Positions 1 to 8,049 of a DNA stretch of 64,000 bases are shown here, piece after piece. The position numbers and the translations under genes are program-made. Origin of the DNA: Pandoraea captiosa (GTDB lineage Bacteria; Pseudomonadota; Gammaproteobacteria; Burkholderiales; Burkholderiaceae); the NCBI RefSeq assembly GCF_902459775.1, contig NZ_CABPSQ010000001.1:372001-436000 (forward strand), written 5' to 3'. Within the stretch, counting starts at the first letter, position 1; every line of letters starts with the position of its first letter. Under the pieces are notes generated by a model. It was not told the DNA's origin. It did no database searches and was given only the letters and a program-made list of their open reading frames with translations.

Positions 1-181
1 GGGGCCGCGGGCGGCAGGGCGACAATGGTCGCGCGCCGCCGGTTCGTCACTTCATGTCCTGTCGGACGACGCGGCTTGCAACTGCTTTCGCTTTTCGCGT
101 TCCAATAGCGGTGATCCGTCGCGGGTCCGCCCGCAGTCTTGGGGTCTGTGAACCGACCCTAGCATCGTCAAGGAGTTATAG
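1..181. other. Leading intergenic stretch with no supportable gene
   Basis: No open frame here resembles a known protein and none has a convincing ribosome site. The stretch ends in the pssA ribosome binding site AAGGAG at about 170-175. In related genomes a phosphatidylserine decarboxylase gene often lies just upstream of pssA, but nothing of it can be recognised in these bases. Confidence 0.4.
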
Positions 182-1057
182 ATGCCGGAAAACCATCGCG
201 GCCGCTTGCGCAACAATGTCAGGCATCTCTCGCCATTCGGCCGTCACAAGCATCCATCAGAGTCATCGATGAACGAAGACCACGACCCGAGTGTGGACGA
301 CGACGTGCCGGTGCGCCCGCGCAATCGCGGCATCTATCTGCTGCCCAACGCGTTCACGACCGCTGCATTGTTCTGCGGCTTTTTCGCCATCGTGCAGGCG
401 ATGAACGACCGCTTCGAGCAGGCTGCCATTGCGATCTTCTTTGCGATGGTGCTCGACGGCATGGACGGGCGCGTTGCCCGCATGACAAACACGCAGAGCG
501 CCTTTGGCGAACAGTACGATTCGCTTTCCGACATGACCTCGTTCGGCGTGGCGCCGGCGCTGGTGATGTACGAATGGATTCTGCACGAGATCGGCAAGTG
601 GGGCTGGCTGGCGGCCTTTGTGTACGTGGCGGGCGCGGCACTGCGTCTGGCGCGCTTCAATGCCAACATCGGCGTGGTCGACAAGCGCTTCTTTCAGGGA
701 CTGGCCAGTCCGGCTGCGGCGGCGCTGATCGCCGGATTCGTCTGGATTACGATCGACAACAAGCTGCCGGTCAACGTCTACTGGATGCCCTGGGTGGCAT
801 TTTTTCTGACGATCTACGCCGGGATGTCGATGGTCTCGAACGCGCCGTTCTACAGTGGCAAGGCGCTCGACGTGCGCCAGCGTGTGTCGTTCGGCGTGGT
901 GCTGCTGTTCATGGTCGGTTTCATCCTGGTGTCTTCCGACCCGCCGCTGGCGCTGTTCGGCATGTTCTGTGTCTACAGCATGTCGGGCTACGTGTTGTGG
1001 GCAATTCGTTTCGTGAAGGGCCGTCGGCAGCGGATTTTCGGCGAAGTCGACGAATAA
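182..1057 (+). CDS. pssA: CDP-diacylglycerol--serine O-phosphatidyltransferase
   Basis: This inner-membrane enzyme makes phosphatidylserine from CDP-diacylglycerol and L-serine, the first committed step towards phosphatidylethanolamine. The CDP-alcohol phosphotransferase signature is complete: D95-G-x2-A-R100, then G109, D113 and D117, which bind metal and CDP. Several hydrophobic segments follow (about 120-280), as expected for the polytopic PssA family. The start at 182 is chosen because AAGGAG sits six bases upstream; an internal ATG at 269 has no such site but would remove a basic 29-residue extension. An 11-bp hairpin follows the stop. Length (291 aa) fits the proteobacterial family. Confidence 0.95.
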   Translation: MPENHRGRLRNNVRHLSPFGRHKHPSESSMNEDHDPSVDDDVPVRPRNRGIYLLPNAFTTAALFCGFFAIVQAMNDRFEQAAIAIFFAMVLDGMDGRVARMTNTQSAFGEQYDSLSDMTSFGVAPALVMYEWILHEIGKWGWLAAFVYVAGAALRLARFNANIGVVDKRFFQGLASPAAAALIAGFVWITIDNKLPVNVYWMPWVAFFLTIYAGMSMVSNAPFYSGKALDVRQRVSFGVVLLFMVGFILVSSDPPLALFGMFCVYSMSGYVLWAIRFVKGRRQRIFGEVDE

Positions 1058-1067
1058 ATGGGTTCGA

Positions 1068-1095
1068 ACAAGGGGCGTCCTGGTACGCCCCTTGT
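1068..1095 (+). terminator. Hairpin after pssA, terminator-like without U-run
   Basis: An 11-bp perfect stem (1068-1078 with 1085-1095) and a six-base loop lie 10 bases after the pssA stop. No T-run follows, so it may stabilise the 3' end or act with Rho rather than as an intrinsic terminator. Confidence 0.5.
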
Positions 1096-1285
1096 CACAT
1101 CCGCCTGTCAGAGTTGTCAGGCATGCCATCGTCGGGATGTTCTACTCTTGGAGATGGCAGACACCGCAGTACCCCGATGTACCCTGAAGTACCCCCTGCA
1201 ATACCCCTTGCGGCCCGGGTTGGGCGTGGTCGATCAGGCTGAATCCGGCGCTGTTTCCGCAGTTCGACGTGACGAAGGAGAAATC

Positions 1286-1768
1286 ATGGGCATTCTGGAC
1301 TTCGTGAAAGAGGCAGGCGAAGCGCTTCTGGGTAAAGCGCAAGCAGCAGAACCACCGGCACCCGGCCCCGACGCCGATGCGGCCAACCGCGCAGCGGGTG
1401 AGGCCATCGAAAATTACATCAAGACCCAAAATCTGGATGTGACCGCGCTGAACGTCGAATTCGACGGCGCGACGCGCACGGTGACCGCCTACGGTGTGGC
1501 CGCGGATCAGGCGACCAAGGAAAAGGTGTTGCTGTGCTGCGGCAACGTCAAGGGGGTGGTGAGTGTGGACGACAAGATGTCCGTATCGACGGCGTCGCCG
1601 GAGGCGAAGTACTACACCGTCAAGTCGGGCGACACGCTCTCCGCAATCTCGAAGGCCGAGTACGGCGACGCCAACAAGTACAACGCCATCTTCGAAGCCA
1701 ACAAGCCCATGCTCTCCAGTCCGGACAGGATCTATCCGGGCCAGAAACTGCGGATTCCGCCGCTGTAA
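1286..1768 (+). CDS. kbp: BON/LysM domain protein, potassium-binding protein Kbp (YgaU) family
   Basis: A 160-residue protein with a BON domain (about 33-98) and a C-terminal LysM domain (about 109-158, YYTVKSGDTLSAIS to YPGQKLRIP). Order, length and wording match E. coli Kbp/YgaU, a small K+-binding protein linked to envelope and osmotic stress. No signal peptide is visible, as in Kbp. The start at 1286 is set by GAAGGAG eight to ten bases upstream; the open frame extends further upstream without a site. A terminator hairpin follows. The potassium role is inferred from the family. Confidence 0.88.
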   Translation: MGILDFVKEAGEALLGKAQAAEPPAPGPDADAANRAAGEAIENYIKTQNLDVTALNVEFDGATRTVTAYGVAADQATKEKVLLCCGNVKGVVSVDDKMSVSTASPEAKYYTVKSGDTLSAISKAEYGDANKYNAIFEANKPMLSSPDRIYPGQKLRIPPL

Positions 1769-1790
1769 CGATGCGCTCCGTTTGACCTTC

Positions 1791-1820
1791 AGCCCGGCCT
1801 CGCGCCGGGCTGTTTCGTTT
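1791..1820 (+). terminator. Rho-independent terminator of kbp
   Basis: The 8-bp GC-rich stem AGCCCGGC/GCCGGGCT (1791-1798 and 1804-1811) with a five-base loop is followed by a T-rich run. Confidence 0.75.
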
Positions 1821-1876
1821 CGGCGTCGGCACGCCCGGAGTCCCATTGCCACGGGCTTCGCCGCCGGGTCATCGCG

Positions 1877-1905
1877 TTGCGAAAACCCCCGATTGCGACT
1901 ATATT
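1877..1905 (+). promoter_or_regulatory. Candidate sigma70 promoter of leuA
   Basis: TTGCGA at 1877-1882 and TATATT at 1900-1905 are separated by exactly 17 bases. It lies 235 bases before leuA, leaving a long leader that could carry regulation. An ATG at 1913 falls at the predicted start of transcription and opens a 34-codon frame ending at 2017. Confidence 0.55.
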
Positions 1906-2139
1906 GGCGCTCATGATTTCAGGCGCCATTCCGGCACCGGGCCTTCCTCTCGCACCGCCAACGCCATGCCGTTTCTCCGCCTTCGGGCCGGTCATGCCTG
2001 CGCGCGTGGCGCGCTGATTCCCTTCCGGTAGTTGCCCGCCGTCGTCGGCCATGGCCGCCTGGGCTTCGGCCTGCGCAGGCGCCGCCGCCGGACAATCAAG
2101 AACAAATCGACCCCTTCGAGATCCCCACAGGAGCAAAAC

Positions 2140-3684
2140 ATGGCTGACAAGCTGATCATTTTCGATACGACCCTGCGCGACGGCGAACAGTCGCCGGGCG
2201 CGTCGATGACGCGCGACGAGAAGATCCGCATCGCCCGTCAACTGGAGCGTCTGCGCGTGGATGTCATCGAAGCCGGTTTCGCTGCCAGCTCGAACGGTGA
2301 TTTCGAAGCGATTCAGGCCATTGCCGGCATTGTCAAGGACAGCACGGTGTGCTCGCTCGCGCGCGCCAACGACCGCGACATTGCCCGTGCCGCCGAAGCC
2401 CTCAAGGGCGCGAATTCGTCGCGTATCCACACCTTCATCGCCACGTCGCCGCTGCACATGGAGAAGAAGCTGCGCATGACGCCCGATCAGGTGTTCGAGC
2501 AGGCGAAGCTGGCCGTGCGTTATGCGCGCCAGTTCACGGACAACATCGAATTCTCCCCGGAAGACGGCAGCCGCTCCGATCTGGACTTCCTTTGCCGCGT
2601 GCTCGAAGCCGTGATCGACGAAGGGGCGACGACCATCAACGTGGCCGATACGGTGGGCTACGGCGTGCCGGAGCTTTACGGGCAACTGGTGCGCACGCTG
2701 CGCGAGCGCGTGCCGAACTCGGACAAGGCCGTCTGGTCGGTGCACTGTCATAACGACCTGGGCATGGCCGTGGCGAACTCGCTGGCCGGGGTGCAACTGG
2801 GCGGTGCGCGTCAGATCGAGTGCACGATCAACGGGCTTGGCGAGCGTGCGGGCAACACGTCGCTCGAAGAAGTCGTAATGGCGCTCAAGACCCGCAAGGA
2901 CTACTTCGGCCTCGATCTTGGCATCGATACCACACAGATCGTGCCGGCCTCGAAGCTCGTCTCGCAAATCACCGGCTTCAACGTGCAGCCGAACAAGGCC
3001 GTCGTGGGCGCAAACGCGTTCGCACACGCTTCCGGTATTCATCAGGATGGTGTGCTCAAGGCGCGCGACACCTACGAGATCATGCGTGCGGAAGATGTGG
3101 GCTGGACCGCCAACAAGATCGTGCTGGGCAAACTCTCGGGCCGTAACGCGTTCAAGCAGCGCTTGCAGGAACTCGGTATCGAGATGGAGTCGGAGCAGGA
3201 CGTGAACGCGGCGTTCGCCCGCTTCAAGGAGCTCGCCGATCAGAAGGCCGAGATTTTCGACGAAGACATTCTGGCGATCGTCTCGAACGAAGCGCAGGCC
3301 GAAGGCGGCGAGCACTTCTACCTCGTGTCGATGGCGCAGCACTCCGAGACCGGCGAGCGTCCGAGCGCGCGCGTGGTGTTCACCGCACAGGGCAAGGAAC
3401 TCGTGGGCGAGTCCGACGGCAACGGGCCGGTCGATGCGGTGCTCAACGCCATCGAGTCGCAGGTGAAGAGCGGCGCGGAGCAACTGCTGTACTCGGTCAA
3501 TGCGATCACGACCGGCACGCAGTCGCAAGGGGAAGTGACGGTGCGTCTGTCCAAAGCCGGTCGTATCGTGAACGGCGTGGGCACGGACCCGGACATCGTT
3601 GCGGCATCGGCCAAGGCGTACCTGTCGGCGCTTAACAAGCTGTACTCGAAGGCCGAGAAGCTGAACCCGCAACTCACGCCGTGA
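2140..3684 (+). CDS. leuA: 2-isopropylmalate synthase
   Basis: This enzyme condenses acetyl-CoA with 2-oxoisovalerate in the first step of leucine synthesis. The 514-residue protein carries the HMGL-like catalytic barrel from residue 5 with the DTTLRDGEQ motif (9-17) and the metal-binding HCHND block at 202-206, then the C-terminal LeuA dimer/regulatory domain (about 395-512) that binds leucine for feedback inhibition. The start has ACAGGAG about nine bases upstream. Neighbours are not other leu genes, so it is a single-gene unit, with its own candidate promoter and a strong terminator downstream. Confidence 0.97.
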   Translation: MADKLIIFDTTLRDGEQSPGASMTRDEKIRIARQLERLRVDVIEAGFAASSNGDFEAIQAIAGIVKDSTVCSLARANDRDIARAAEALKGANSSRIHTFIATSPLHMEKKLRMTPDQVFEQAKLAVRYARQFTDNIEFSPEDGSRSDLDFLCRVLEAVIDEGATTINVADTVGYGVPELYGQLVRTLRERVPNSDKAVWSVHCHNDLGMAVANSLAGVQLGGARQIECTINGLGERAGNTSLEEVVMALKTRKDYFGLDLGIDTTQIVPASKLVSQITGFNVQPNKAVVGANAFAHASGIHQDGVLKARDTYEIMRAEDVGWTANKIVLGKLSGRNAFKQRLQELGIEMESEQDVNAAFARFKELADQKAEIFDEDILAIVSNEAQAEGGEHFYLVSMAQHSETGERPSARVVFTAQGKELVGESDGNGPVDAVLNAIESQVKSGAEQLLYSVNAITTGTQSQGEVTVRLSKAGRIVNGVGTDPDIVAASAKAYLSALNKLYSKAEKLNPQLTP

Positions 3685-3700
3685 TCGTCCGGGATTTCAC

Positions 3701-3733
3701 TGTGATTTCATTGTGATTTCATTGTGATATCGC
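3701..3733. repeat. Short 11-bp tandem repeat after leuA
   Basis: TGTGATTTCAT occurs twice head to tail (3701-3711, 3712-3722), followed by a partly matching third unit (TGTGATATCGC). It lies between the leuA stop and its terminator. Confidence 0.7.
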
Positions 3734-3788
3734 GGTGATGCCGCGGTAATGTCCCGGTGGTGCGATGGCACGCGAAGTGTCGCGACAG

Positions 3789-3825
3789 CGCCCGCCCCCT
3801 GTTCGTCAGGGGCGGGCGTTTTTGT
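3789..3825 (+). terminator. Rho-independent terminator of leuA
   Basis: A 10-bp stem CGCCCGCCCC/GGGGCGGGCG (3789-3798 and 3809-3818) is followed directly by TTTTT. Confidence 0.9.
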
Positions 3826-4293
3826 TATCGCAGCGCGGGATGGCCCGGGCCGTGAAGGCGTAAGTGCCGCTGCGAGTTCGAGGATGCCAACCAGATTGGA
3901 AACCGCTTGCGGGCTGAAGATCAGGTAGAGCCAGCCCAGGAGTGGGTGGCTGCTGACCAGCGGAAAAATGGCGGCAGCTTCCTGCGCTGTAAATTTGTAG
4001 AGGCCATATCCGGCGAAGACGCCGACGACAGCGTAGCGCGCGAAATGGTAGGCGAGCCGCTCCAGGCGAAGCGCGTTCGGGCAAGGCGTTTGCAAGAGAT
4101 GCATGGGAAGCTCTCCATCGGATGTCGGCGGTTGCGCTCCGGTGGCCGAATGCACCCCGCCTGAGGAGCGAGTTCGTTCGCGGGTGGTGCCTTGGACTCG
4201 CGAACGGCTGACAGTCAGGATGTCGGAAGCGACTGGATTACTGCCCGCGGAACGTCGCGTCGAAGAACGACTGGGGCCGAAGGGCAGGCTTCA

Positions 4294-4605
4294 TCATCGA
4301 GGCCGCGGTGACGCGGTTTTTGCCATCTTGTCGAGCGGCGCGGCATCGCCCGTTGCCACGCCCGAGGCCTGATGCATCGGTGCCGTCGACGGCGGCATGG
4401 CCTGCTGCGTCAGCTTGCGCTGGGCCGCCTGAAGATTTGCCGGATAACGCGTGTTGTCGCTCGCCGACGTGTAGCCCACATCATGCAGAGCCCAAAGTTC
4501 GGCGCGGACTTCGGCGCGAGAGCGCTCGCCTATCGGCGCGGCGGTGGCGAAGCTCGACAGGGTCGAGATGGCGAGGGTCGTGACGGCGAGAATGGACGTC
4601 TTCAT
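4294..4605 (-). CDS. DUF4148 domain-containing secreted protein
   Basis: A 103-residue protein with an N-terminal signal peptide (about 1-24, ending near ATAA) and the DUF4148 core: RAEVRAELWAL-GY at about 30-45 and a YPANLQAAQRK block at about 54-65. DUF4148 proteins are small periplasmic proteins, often present in many copies in Burkholderiaceae; their role is unknown. The start at 4605 has AGGAG eight to nine bases upstream. It sits between two decayed genes, so its expression context may be altered. Confidence 0.85.
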   Translation of the reverse strand: MKTSILAVTTLAISTLSSFATAAPIGERSRAEVRAELWALHDVGYTSASDNTRYPANLQAAQRKLTQQAMPPSTAPMHQASGVATGDAAPLDKMAKTASPRPR

Positions 4606-4723
4606 GGTGGGCATCTCCTGAATGCTGAAGGACAAAAGGTTCGACCGTGCTGCACGTTGGCTGCCGATCGCACCGTTTAGTCGTGCGGAGATGCCGGATA
4701 TGACAGCGGCAATGGAAAAAACT

Positions 4724-4862
4724 TTACCGGTCGTCTTCCGGGCGTGAATCCGTATCGATCCGACCTGAGCTTACCCGCGCGATGAGGCGAAGCGTCGCGA
4801 GACGGGAGGCGTAGGCACGGCATCCGGAACAGCGCAGCAGATGGACGTGCGCCCGCGAATTT
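4724..4862 (-). pseudogene. Remnant of an anti-sigma factor (zf-HC2-like C-terminal part)
   Basis: In a different reading frame from the sigma remnant, the minus strand reads a C-S-G-C-R-A-Y-A-S-R-L-A-T-L-R-L block and ends at a stop at 4724-4726. A paired-cysteine CxxC segment followed by a leucine-rich helix is typical of zinc-finger anti-sigma proteins. Only about 45 codons remain and no start is present. Together with the preceding sigma fragment it looks like the two ends of a sigma/anti-sigma operon joined by an internal deletion. Assignment is by pattern only. Confidence 0.45.
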
Positions 4863-5012
4863 GCCCGACGACAGACAGGCTGCCGTCAGCGCGTCCTGAA
4901 CGGCGTCTTCGGCCAGATGGTCATCTCGCAATTGCAATCGGGCGAATCGCAGCAGATCGCGACGAAGATGGGCGAGGTACGTGGCGTCCCAATGCGAATT
5001 CGCGGAAATAAT
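4863..5012 (-). pseudogene. Remnant of an ECF-type RNA polymerase sigma factor (region 2)
   Basis: The minus-strand frame reads a typical sigma region 2: W-D-A-T-Y-L-A-H-L-R-R-D-L-L-R-F-A, then the QLRDDHLAEDAVQDALTAA helix that contacts core RNA polymerase. After that the frame (open to 4677) no longer resembles a sigma factor and region 4 is absent. An AGGAG lies in front of an ATT codon at 5012, where an ATG would be expected. Missing start, missing region 4 and the abrupt change near 4865 make this a pseudogene. Confidence 0.65.
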
Positions 5013-5026
5013 GCGCTCTCCTGTGT

Positions 5027-5638
5027 TCAGAACAGATTGTTATCCCGCTTCTCGTGCAATGGGTCCGGGCTGATTTGCGTGGTCTTGACGATGCCGTCAT
5101 AGTCGAAATAGAAGTTCATCATCGAGAACCACACGTCATCCTGCTTGAAGCGGTAAGTCCAGACTTCACGTTTCATCAACGGGAATGCCGAAGTCTCGAC
5201 CGGTTCGCCAAAGTGATGGAGCACGTCGGTTTTCGTCCATTTGTCGATTTCGACCTTATTGAATTCCTGCGTGGAGAGCACCTGTGTCATCGCCAGCATG
5301 CGGCCTTGCGCATCGAAGTCGGCAGCGATCGTTTCCTCGCCGAACGGCTTCGTCGGGTACAGCCAGCGTGTGACGCCGGGCGCCAGCGGGTAAACCTCCT
5401 TCGGTTTGCCCAGCCGCGCCTGCACTTCCGCTTGCGACGCCATGGGCGGCAGCGTCTGCCACGGCGCCGTGTAGCACGCGGCCAGCGTCGCCGTCAGCGC
5501 GCCGGCCACCAGCCAGCGTGCCGATGCCCGCGCGATCCGTCGCGACGCCTGCATGAACCGGGGCGCGCCGCGGTGGCCGGACTGCCTTTGCGTCGACGCC
5601 TGAAAAGTATCCTGGCGTGATGGAGAACGATACGTCAT
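5027..5638 (-). CDS. BamE/SmpA-like outer-membrane lipoprotein
   Basis: A putative lipoprotein with a twin-basic N-region, a hydrophobic stretch and a lipobox ending ATLAAC, then two segments resembling the SmpA/OmlA (BamE-like) fold, for example Q-A-E-V-Q-A-R-L-G-K-P-K and a second W-T-K-T-D-V-L-H-H-F-G-E-P repeat. Such proteins are anchored in the outer membrane; BamE itself helps assemble beta-barrels, but this role is only inferred. Start is uncertain: 5638 has a GAGG about seven bases upstream but gives a long N-region; the internal ATG at 5554 gives a more usual 26-residue signal peptide but no clear ribosome site. The degraded sigma gene begins right after its stop. Confidence 0.7.
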   Translation of the reverse strand: MTYRSPSRQDTFQASTQRQSGHRGAPRFMQASRRIARASARWLVAGALTATLAACYTAPWQTLPPMASQAEVQARLGKPKEVYPLAPGVTRWLYPTKPFGEETIAADFDAQGRMLAMTQVLSTQEFNKVEIDKWTKTDVLHHFGEPVETSAFPLMKREVWTYRFKQDDVWFSMMNFYFDYDGIVKTTQISPDPLHEKRDNNLF

Positions 5639-5802
5639 GGTGGGCCTCGTGATGATGGGGAATTCCGCAAACATTGCGCGAGAAGGGACGACTGTCGCTT
5701 TTGGGTAGGATACCGCCGCCGTTGCGCTTCGTGGGGGCGTGCTGGCTTGCCGCACCAGGGCGCGGACGTTATGATGCGCGCCGAGACACTACTGGGGCCT
5801 CG

Positions 5803-7077
5803 ATGAAATCTCAAGCCTTGCTTTCGCGAATTTGCACCGTCCTTTGTACTTTCGGCATGCTTGCCGTCGTTGGTGTGGCACATGCGGCCCCGCCGATTCG
5901 CTTCGCGCTCATCGAAGGCATGAGCGGTCCGTTTGGCAACGCCGGCGCCATGGTCGAACGCAATTTGCGGTTCGCGATCGATCGCGTGAACGCACGTGGC
6001 GGCGTGAAGCTGCGTGATGGCGCGCACCCACTGGAGCTGACCGTCTTCGATAGCAAGGGCGCGGTCGAGGATAGCCTCGTCCAACTCAAGGCGGCGGGCG
6101 ATCTCGGCATTCCTTTTGTTCTGCAGGGCAACAGCTCGGCCGTGGCCTCGGCGCTGATCGACGCCATCAACAAGCGAAACGCGCGTGAACCGGGTCAGCG
6201 CATGCTGTTTTTCAACTATTCGGCCGTCGACACGGCGCTGACCAACGAGCAGTGCAGCTTCTGGCATTTCGCCTTTGATGCCAACGCCGCGATGCGCATG
6301 CAGGCGCTGAGCGAGGCCATCCGACAAGACGACAACATTCAGAAGATCTACCTGCTCAATCAGGATTACAGCTTTGGGCGCCAGGTGGCGGGACTCGCGC
6401 GACAGATGATCAGTGCGAAGCGTCCGGACGTGCAGATCGTTGGCGAGCAGTTCAGCCCGGTCGGTCGGGTGAAGGATTTCACGCCATATCTGGCACGCAT
6501 TCGCGCATCGGGCGCGGATACGGTCGTGACCGGCAGCTGGGGGAACGATCTGACCTTGCTCGTGAAGGCGGCGAGAGAGCAGGGCATGGAACTCAAGTTC
6601 TACACCTTCTACGGCAATGCGCTGGGCGCCCCAGCGGCGCTGGGCGATGCGGGTGTCGGGCGCGTGTACGCTGTGGCGGAGTGGCACCCGAATGTGGGGG
6701 GCGAGGCGTCGGACGCGTATTACAAGGCGTTCCGGGCGCGTTACCCCGAGGCGCGGGACGACTACCCGCTGCTGCGCATGAGCGTGATGATCGACATGAT
6801 TGCCTCGGCGCTGGAGCAGGCGGGCACGACGGACGTCACAACGGTGGCGCGTGCCCTCGAGAACCGCCGGGTGCGCGAAGCGCCCGCCGATGCGTGGATG
6901 CGTGCCAACGATCATCAGATGATCGAGCCGCTGTATGTCTCCGTGATGCGTCGCGCGGGCGAGCCGAACGTGAAATTCGACAACGAGGGATCGGGGTACG
7001 GCTTTCGGACCGTGATGGAGTTGCCGGCGAACAAGGTTGCCCTACCCAGCAGCTGCCGCATGGCGCGCCAGCGCTGA
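5803..7077 (+). CDS. Branched-chain amino-acid-type ABC transporter substrate-binding protein
   Basis: A 424-residue periplasmic protein with a signal peptide (1-28, ending VAHA) and the type I periplasmic binding fold (Peripla_BP_6) starting IRFALIEGMSGPFGNAG, as in LivJ and related proteins. Ligands of this family include branched-chain amino acids, amides, urea and aromatic acids, so substrate cannot be told. The start at 5803 gives a normal signal sequence; there is no strong ribosome site. No permease or ATPase gene is nearby, so it is an orphan binding protein that must use a transporter encoded elsewhere or act as a sensor. Confidence 0.85.
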   Translation: MKSQALLSRICTVLCTFGMLAVVGVAHAAPPIRFALIEGMSGPFGNAGAMVERNLRFAIDRVNARGGVKLRDGAHPLELTVFDSKGAVEDSLVQLKAAGDLGIPFVLQGNSSAVASALIDAINKRNAREPGQRMLFFNYSAVDTALTNEQCSFWHFAFDANAAMRMQALSEAIRQDDNIQKIYLLNQDYSFGRQVAGLARQMISAKRPDVQIVGEQFSPVGRVKDFTPYLARIRASGADTVVTGSWGNDLTLLVKAAREQGMELKFYTFYGNALGAPAALGDAGVGRVYAVAEWHPNVGGEASDAYYKAFRARYPEARDDYPLLRMSVMIDMIASALEQAGTTDVTTVARALENRRVREAPADAWMRANDHQMIEPLYVSVMRRAGEPNVKFDNEGSGYGFRTVMELPANKVALPSSCRMARQR

Positions 7078-7237
7078 CGCGACTTCGGCCCTGGCGCTGG
7101 CCGGTCGACTGGGGACGATTGATCTCGGATTTCGAGATAATCTGCGCGATTTTTCAGGATTGTTCTCGTTATCGACCCGTTTCCGACGTTTTCACGGACC
7201 ATTTCGCCCCGTTCAGGGTGACGCCGTGTGGAAAAAA

Positions 7238-7267
7238 GTGGCAGTAGAGGCCCAATTCCCGTATAAT
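7238..7267 (+). promoter_or_regulatory. Promoter of rpsO (and pnp)
   Basis: A perfect -10 TATAAT lies at 7262-7267, about 100 bases before rpsO. The -35 is weaker: GTGGCA (7238-7243) at 18 bases shares four of six positions with consensus. Confidence 0.65.
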
Positions 7268-7368
7268 CGCGCACTTGCAGTTTTGTTTGTGTACGGCAAC
7301 GTACATGTTTTTCGTAAGTTCACGGCACGGCCATTCTTCCGTGACCGCGTGTATCCAAAGGAAAGAAA

Positions 7369-7638
7369 ATGTCGAACGCAGATATCAAGAAGTCGGAAGT
7401 CGTGGCGCAATTCGCCCGCGCCGCAAATGACACCGGCTCGCCCGAAGTTCAGGTTGCGCTGCTCACCACGCGCATCAACGAACTGACCCCGCACTTCAAG
7501 GCACACATGAAGGATCACCACAGCCGCCGCGGTCTGCTGCGCATGGTGAGCCGTCGTCGTAAGCTGCTCGACTACCTCAAGGGCAAGGATGCAGACCGCT
7601 ATCGCGCCCTGATCGAGAAGCTGGGCCTGCGTAAGTAA
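7369..7638 (+). CDS. rpsO: 30S ribosomal protein S15
   Basis: An 89-residue primary 16S rRNA-binding protein of the small-subunit platform. The full S15 sequence is present, including the [14 protein letters not shown] and [21 protein letters not shown] motifs that contact the 16S rRNA three-way junction. GGAAAG lies just upstream of the ATG. Placed before pnp as in most proteobacteria, where S15 also represses its own mRNA through the leader; the roughly 100-base leader here could do the same, but I cannot show the pseudoknot. Confidence 0.98.
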   Translation: MSNADIKKSEVVAQFARAANDTGSPEVQVALLTTRINELTPHFKAHMKDHHSRRGLLRMVSRRRKLLDYLKGKDADRYRALIEKLGLRK

Positions 7639-7658
7639 GCGATTACGATTGCGACGAG

Positions 7659-7695
7659 ATGCCTGTATCAGCGTGCTGATGCAGGCATTTTGTTT
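7659..7695 (+). terminator. Terminator/attenuator between rpsO and pnp
   Basis: ATGCCTG-T-ATCAG (7659-7671) pairs with CTGAT-GCAGGCAT (7676-7687), followed by TTTGTTTTTT. Partial read-through would link rpsO and pnp expression as in E. coli. Confidence 0.8.
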
Positions 7696-7771
7696 TTTGG
7701 GCGGTACCTGATTGAAATCCTTTGGACGTCGATCAGGCAACGCGCCCGGCCTCGATGGGCTGGGCGACCGA

Positions 7772-7861
7772 CCGGTTTTCCCCGGTTTTCCCCGGTTTTC
7801 TCCGGTTTTCTCCGGTTTTCTCCGGTTTTCTCCGGTTTTCTCCGGTTTTCTCCGGTTTTTC
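7772..7861. repeat. Nine-copy 10-bp tandem repeat with phased A/T tracts
   Basis: The unit CCGGTTTTCY recurs nine times at exact 10-base spacing (7772, 7782 and so on to 7852); the first two copies end CC, most others end CT, and the last is CCGGTTTTTC. Four-base T-tracts repeated once per helical turn are expected to bend DNA strongly. The array lies between the rpsO terminator and pnp, probably inside the pnp leader if transcription reads through. Confidence 0.95.
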
Positions 7862-7898
7862 CGATTTACGGGGCCTCGTCGGCAAGCAGGGCTTGTGT

Positions 7899-7958
7899 CA
7901 TTCCAGGGTCGTCTCGAGGGCGCACCAATGCGCCTTCTGCGCGGGCTACGCTGGAATG
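7899..7958 (+). promoter_or_regulatory. Structured pnp leader (inverted repeat)
   Basis: CATTCCAG (7899-7906) and CTGGAATG (7951-7958) form an outer 8-bp stem enclosing a second GGCGCA/TGCGCC hairpin (about 7919-7934). In E. coli, PNPase represses itself through an RNase III-cleaved leader stem; this structure, ending 91 bases before pnp, is a candidate for a comparable element. That role is inference. Confidence 0.4.
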
Positions 7959-8049
7959 GCATAACACTCCCCCCTGTAAGGCGTCGGGATCACCCCGGCA
8001 GCGATATCGCGCCGCTGCTGCATTCGCGCGATTCGATATAGGAGTGCAA

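Larger units (their letters stand above)
3697..4104 (-). pseudogene. Truncated DUF417 (YkgB-type) membrane protein
   Basis: From the ATG at 4104 the frame reads like the start of DUF417 proteins: the GLYKFTAQEA-I-PLVSSHPLLGWLY and SNLVGILELA blocks typical of the family are present. After about 80 residues (near 3860) the resemblance stops and the frame runs through the leuA terminator into low-complexity sequence. The family is usually near 190 aa with four membrane segments, so roughly the second half is missing. GGAGAG upstream of the ATG remains. I read it as a 3'-deleted remnant rather than a functional short protein. Confidence 0.7.

Noticed and set aside
263-1129. 288-codon frame antisense to pssA
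   Set aside because: Shadow, His/Arg-rich.
1789-3672. 627-codon frame antisense to leuA
   Set aside because: Shadow caused by high GC; leuA on the other strand is unambiguous.
7772-7861. CRISPR-like array
   Set aside because: Units of 10 bp without spacers; not CRISPR. The other arrays fail for the same reason.
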